64,000 bases of DNA from CALGLS01 sp964508085 (GTDB lineage: Bacteria; Bacteroidota; Bacteroidia; Chitinophagales; Saprospiraceae): contig CAZDTI010000003.1 of the NCBI GenBank assembly GCA_964508085.1, positions 13,226-77,225 on the forward strand. Direction: 5' to 3'. This document shows positions 63,001 through 64,000 of this stretch, piece by piece. Made by a program: the position numbers and the translations under genes. The notes below the pieces were generated by a model, which worked only from the letters and a program-made list of their open reading frames with translations, ran no database searches and had not been told where the DNA came from. Each line of letters begins with the position of its first letter. The stretch's first letter is position 1.

Positions 63001-64000
63001 TTGTGATGGAGAGACCGTTACCTTAAATGCAGAAACCCCTCAGGTCACTTATCTCTGGCAAGACAACAGCACCGAATCTTCCTATACCGTAAACAACAGC
63101 GGCACCTACTATGTCACGCTCAACAACAATGGCTGCCTGAATAGTGATACGACTGACATTGAATACTTTCCTATTCCAAACTACAACGCCAATAGCGCTA
63201 ACATCATCTGTGCAGGTGAATGTAATGGTAGTGTTGGAATAACGAATAATAGTCAACAAACGCTACAATTTCTTTGGGAAGACGGTAGTACTGCAGCGGA
63301 TCGTTTTGATTTATGCGCCGGGGATTATAGCGTAACCATCACGGATGATCAAAACTGTACTTACGAAGAATTTTTTACGGTACTAAACCCGGAACCAATT
63401 GAATTCGACATCGAGGCGCTTCCCGTTATTTGCTATGGTGACGGCAATGGCATCATCGACATTATTGGCCTTTCTGGTGGTTTTCCGCCCTACGATTATA
63501 TTCTAAATGGAGATAGCCTTCTGGGACTTGGCATCTTGGATAATTTATCTGGAGGCCAGTATGAAATTGTTATCAGCGATAGCGGTGGTTGTACCCGTTC
63601 CGAATCTGCTTTCATTTATGAGCCTCCTTATATCAGCATCTTTGCTGGAGATGACCGACGAGTAGATCTGGGAGACACGGTCCACGTCAATGGCTTTGTC
63701 TATCCTACTCAAAATCAAGAACTTAGCTGGAACCCTATTGATCGTTTCTTAGGTTGCGTGGATTGTCCTAGACCTATAGTACAGCCAATCCAAACGATAG
63801 AACATGTTTTTACAGCAGTAGATTCCATCACAGGTTGTGTACGTAGTGACAGTGTTATATTATCTGTAGATAAAGTCAGAGAAGTATACATTCCAAATGC
63901 TTTCAGTCCTAACGGAGATGGTGCCAATGATGATTTCATTATCTATGCCGGGCCCGGCATCCAACAGGTCAACAGCTTTAAAATATTTGACCGTTGGGGG
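60053..64000 (+). CDS. large T9SS type B secreted protein, 3' end outside the window
   Basis: The frame is open from ATG at 60053 to the window edge (1316 codons, no stop). It has a signal peptide (FTILPFIFLIINSLGAQ). A DUF7948-like domain follows, with GFVENKGQWEEDF near residue 48 and ADFKYDFIVQP. Next come SBBP-type propeller repeats (about 270-700, YIGGAGDDF, TYLGGNDFDG and FLGGDGADTG blades) and a PKD domain (SGCIPFEVDFTYTG to NPSYTYTEAGKFTV, about 760-825). Ig-like and SprB-like modules follow, and then the start of a type B sorting domain (YIPNAFSPNGDGANDDF, FDRWG). It is 5' complete and cut by the window edge a short way into the sorting domain. Confidence 0.92.
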   Translation, partial: MAFMNTPLPKFTILPFIFLIINSLGAQETCSHHDHSEHISPGDRIGFVENKGQWEEDFSFKANIGGLNTLFLENNAFTYLFHDENQMQGLHDAYYQTDFKSYLVDAHSYKVHFLGANDPVLRGQEKRQTHLNFFHGNDQSKWISNASVFDKIRYENLYDNIHLETYSKGADFKYDFIVQPNGKVSEIRLHYQGAESLELKDGNLIVTTSVNVIQELAPYAWQLIDGKETQVPCQYVLKNNTITFHFPEGYDNTLPLVIDPVVLAATLSGSTLNKNFGHTATFDNAGNIYAGGISFGVGYPTNSGSFQTDFAGGEQDICVSKYNPTGTQMLYATYIGGAGDDFPHSMVTDFSGQLYIYGSSTSINYPTTSNAVQTQFGGSSDIIVSKLNTDGSQLVGSTYLGGNDFDGLQQSTHFGNYGDEFRGEIILDAQGNAYISSHSSSSNFPVTDNAYDQTLNTFLGPTFLIDQDAVILKLNSNLSFLYWSTFLGGDGADTGAGLRLDQNNNVYVTGNAGHSNFPVVAGGYQTTHLGGVEDAYVALISADGSELLRSTFFGTTDNDHSYFIEIDEQDNVHIFGQSNGVITPTPPGTYSTNNNSPQFLAAFDKTLSTLIYQTNIGNGALPAGTSQFQLVPVALMVDKCDNIYFSGYYAQQGLPTTSNAIEPNGNNSFYLGVLDPLATGLSYGTYYGNADHVDGGTSRFDKSGTVYQGVCSCSWANAVMNTNADAWSTSSNLDCDVGVFKIDFEVPTVTASAFASPATSGCIPFEVDFTYTGQDAENYSWDFGTGGSGSNQLNPSYTYTEAGKFTVTMIASSPNTCNIADTFYLQIDVLDGSSTLQDTAICQGVSTIYLDATTLNAQYTWQDGSTGATYAVENTGVYWVEIDIGTCTRLDSFIVYPATDMTIELGDDFSVCDQNTFSIQPQITGPAESYQWSTGAVTENLQINSAGTYSIQVTDTVGCVLSDEVSVLFGFTPDVDLGVYDILCDGETVTLNAETPQVTYLWQDNSTESSYTVNNSGTYYVTLNNNGCLNSDTTDIEYFPIPNYNANSANIICAGECNGSVGITNNSQQTLQFLWEDGSTAADRFDLCAGDYSVTITDDQNCTYEEFFTVLNPEPIEFDIEALPVICYGDGNGIIDIIGLSGGFPPYDYILNGDSLLGLGILDNLSGGQYEIVISDSGGCTRSESAFIYEPPYISIFAGDDRRVDLGDTVHVNGFVYPTQNQELSWNPIDRFLGCVDCPRPIVQPIQTIEHVFTAVDSITGCVRSDSVILSVDKVREVYIPNAFSPNGDGANDDFIIYAGPGIQQVNSFKIFDRWG

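Overview
The window looks like an AT-rich member of the Bacteroidota, most likely a Saprospiria/Saprospirales-type marine or sludge bacterium. Three things support this. Eight large exported proteins end in type IX secretion (T9SS) sorting domains, some of type A and some of type B (gliding-motility type). Several promoters match the Bacteroidota pattern TTTG or TTG, about 20 bp, then TAnnTTTG. Many genes belong to families typical of this phylum. The assignment below phylum is inference. A run of exactly 100 N at 1250-1349 shows this is a draft scaffold.

Layout. 0-3 kb: an HNH-like protein, a 54-bp tandem array interrupted by the assembly gap, a PAP2/IPC-synthase-like membrane enzyme, and a tiny 35-codon gene with its own promoter and terminator. 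3-9 kb: a 1897-aa T9SS type B protein. 9-16 kb: an MscS channel, an ECF sigma factor with a membrane partner, a small outer-membrane-like lipoprotein, a two-gene membrane operon, and an HtrA/DegP protease whose stop codon runs into a second copy of the 54-bp array. 16.6-19 kb: a compact operon with a coiled-coil protein, a protein resembling the cytoplasmic module of some OmpA-family proteins, a Ras/Rab-like small GTPase and a PAS-like protein. 19-22 kb: a divergent response regulator and TPR histidine kinase pair. 22-26.6 kb: a twitch-type radical SAM protein and an SF1 DNA2/NAM7-like helicase. 26.6-49 kb: T9SS cargo territory. It includes two copies of a divergent pair (a leucine-rich-repeat T9SS protein and a 461/462-aa helical protein), a choice-of-anchor-B-like protein, an M43-type metalloprotease with SprB-like repeats, a DinB-like protein and a 158-bp near-perfect palindrome. 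49-57 kb: a membrane protein, an outer-membrane barrel, a small lipoprotein, a 1.4-kb stretch without genes, and a DUF1800/DUF1501 pair. 57-64 kb: tRNA-Ser(GCU) with promoter and terminator, a group II PLP decarboxylase, an RluF-like pseudouridine synthase, and the start of another large T9SS type B protein cut by the window end.

How it works together. About 44% of the window encodes T9SS cargo, so the main theme is surface and secreted proteins (adhesins, protease, propellers). No core T9SS machinery gene is seen here. The best candidate for an under-described system is the small-GTPase operon at 16.7-18.9 kb. A Ras-like switch with Glu in place of the catalytic Gln is encoded beside a possible roadblock/longin-like partner, a layout reminiscent of MglA/MglB polarity control. 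Secondary points of interest are the duplicated LRR/461-aa pairs, the repeat family whose edges supply the stop codons of three genes, the 35-aa peptide gene and the large palindrome at 43.7 kb.
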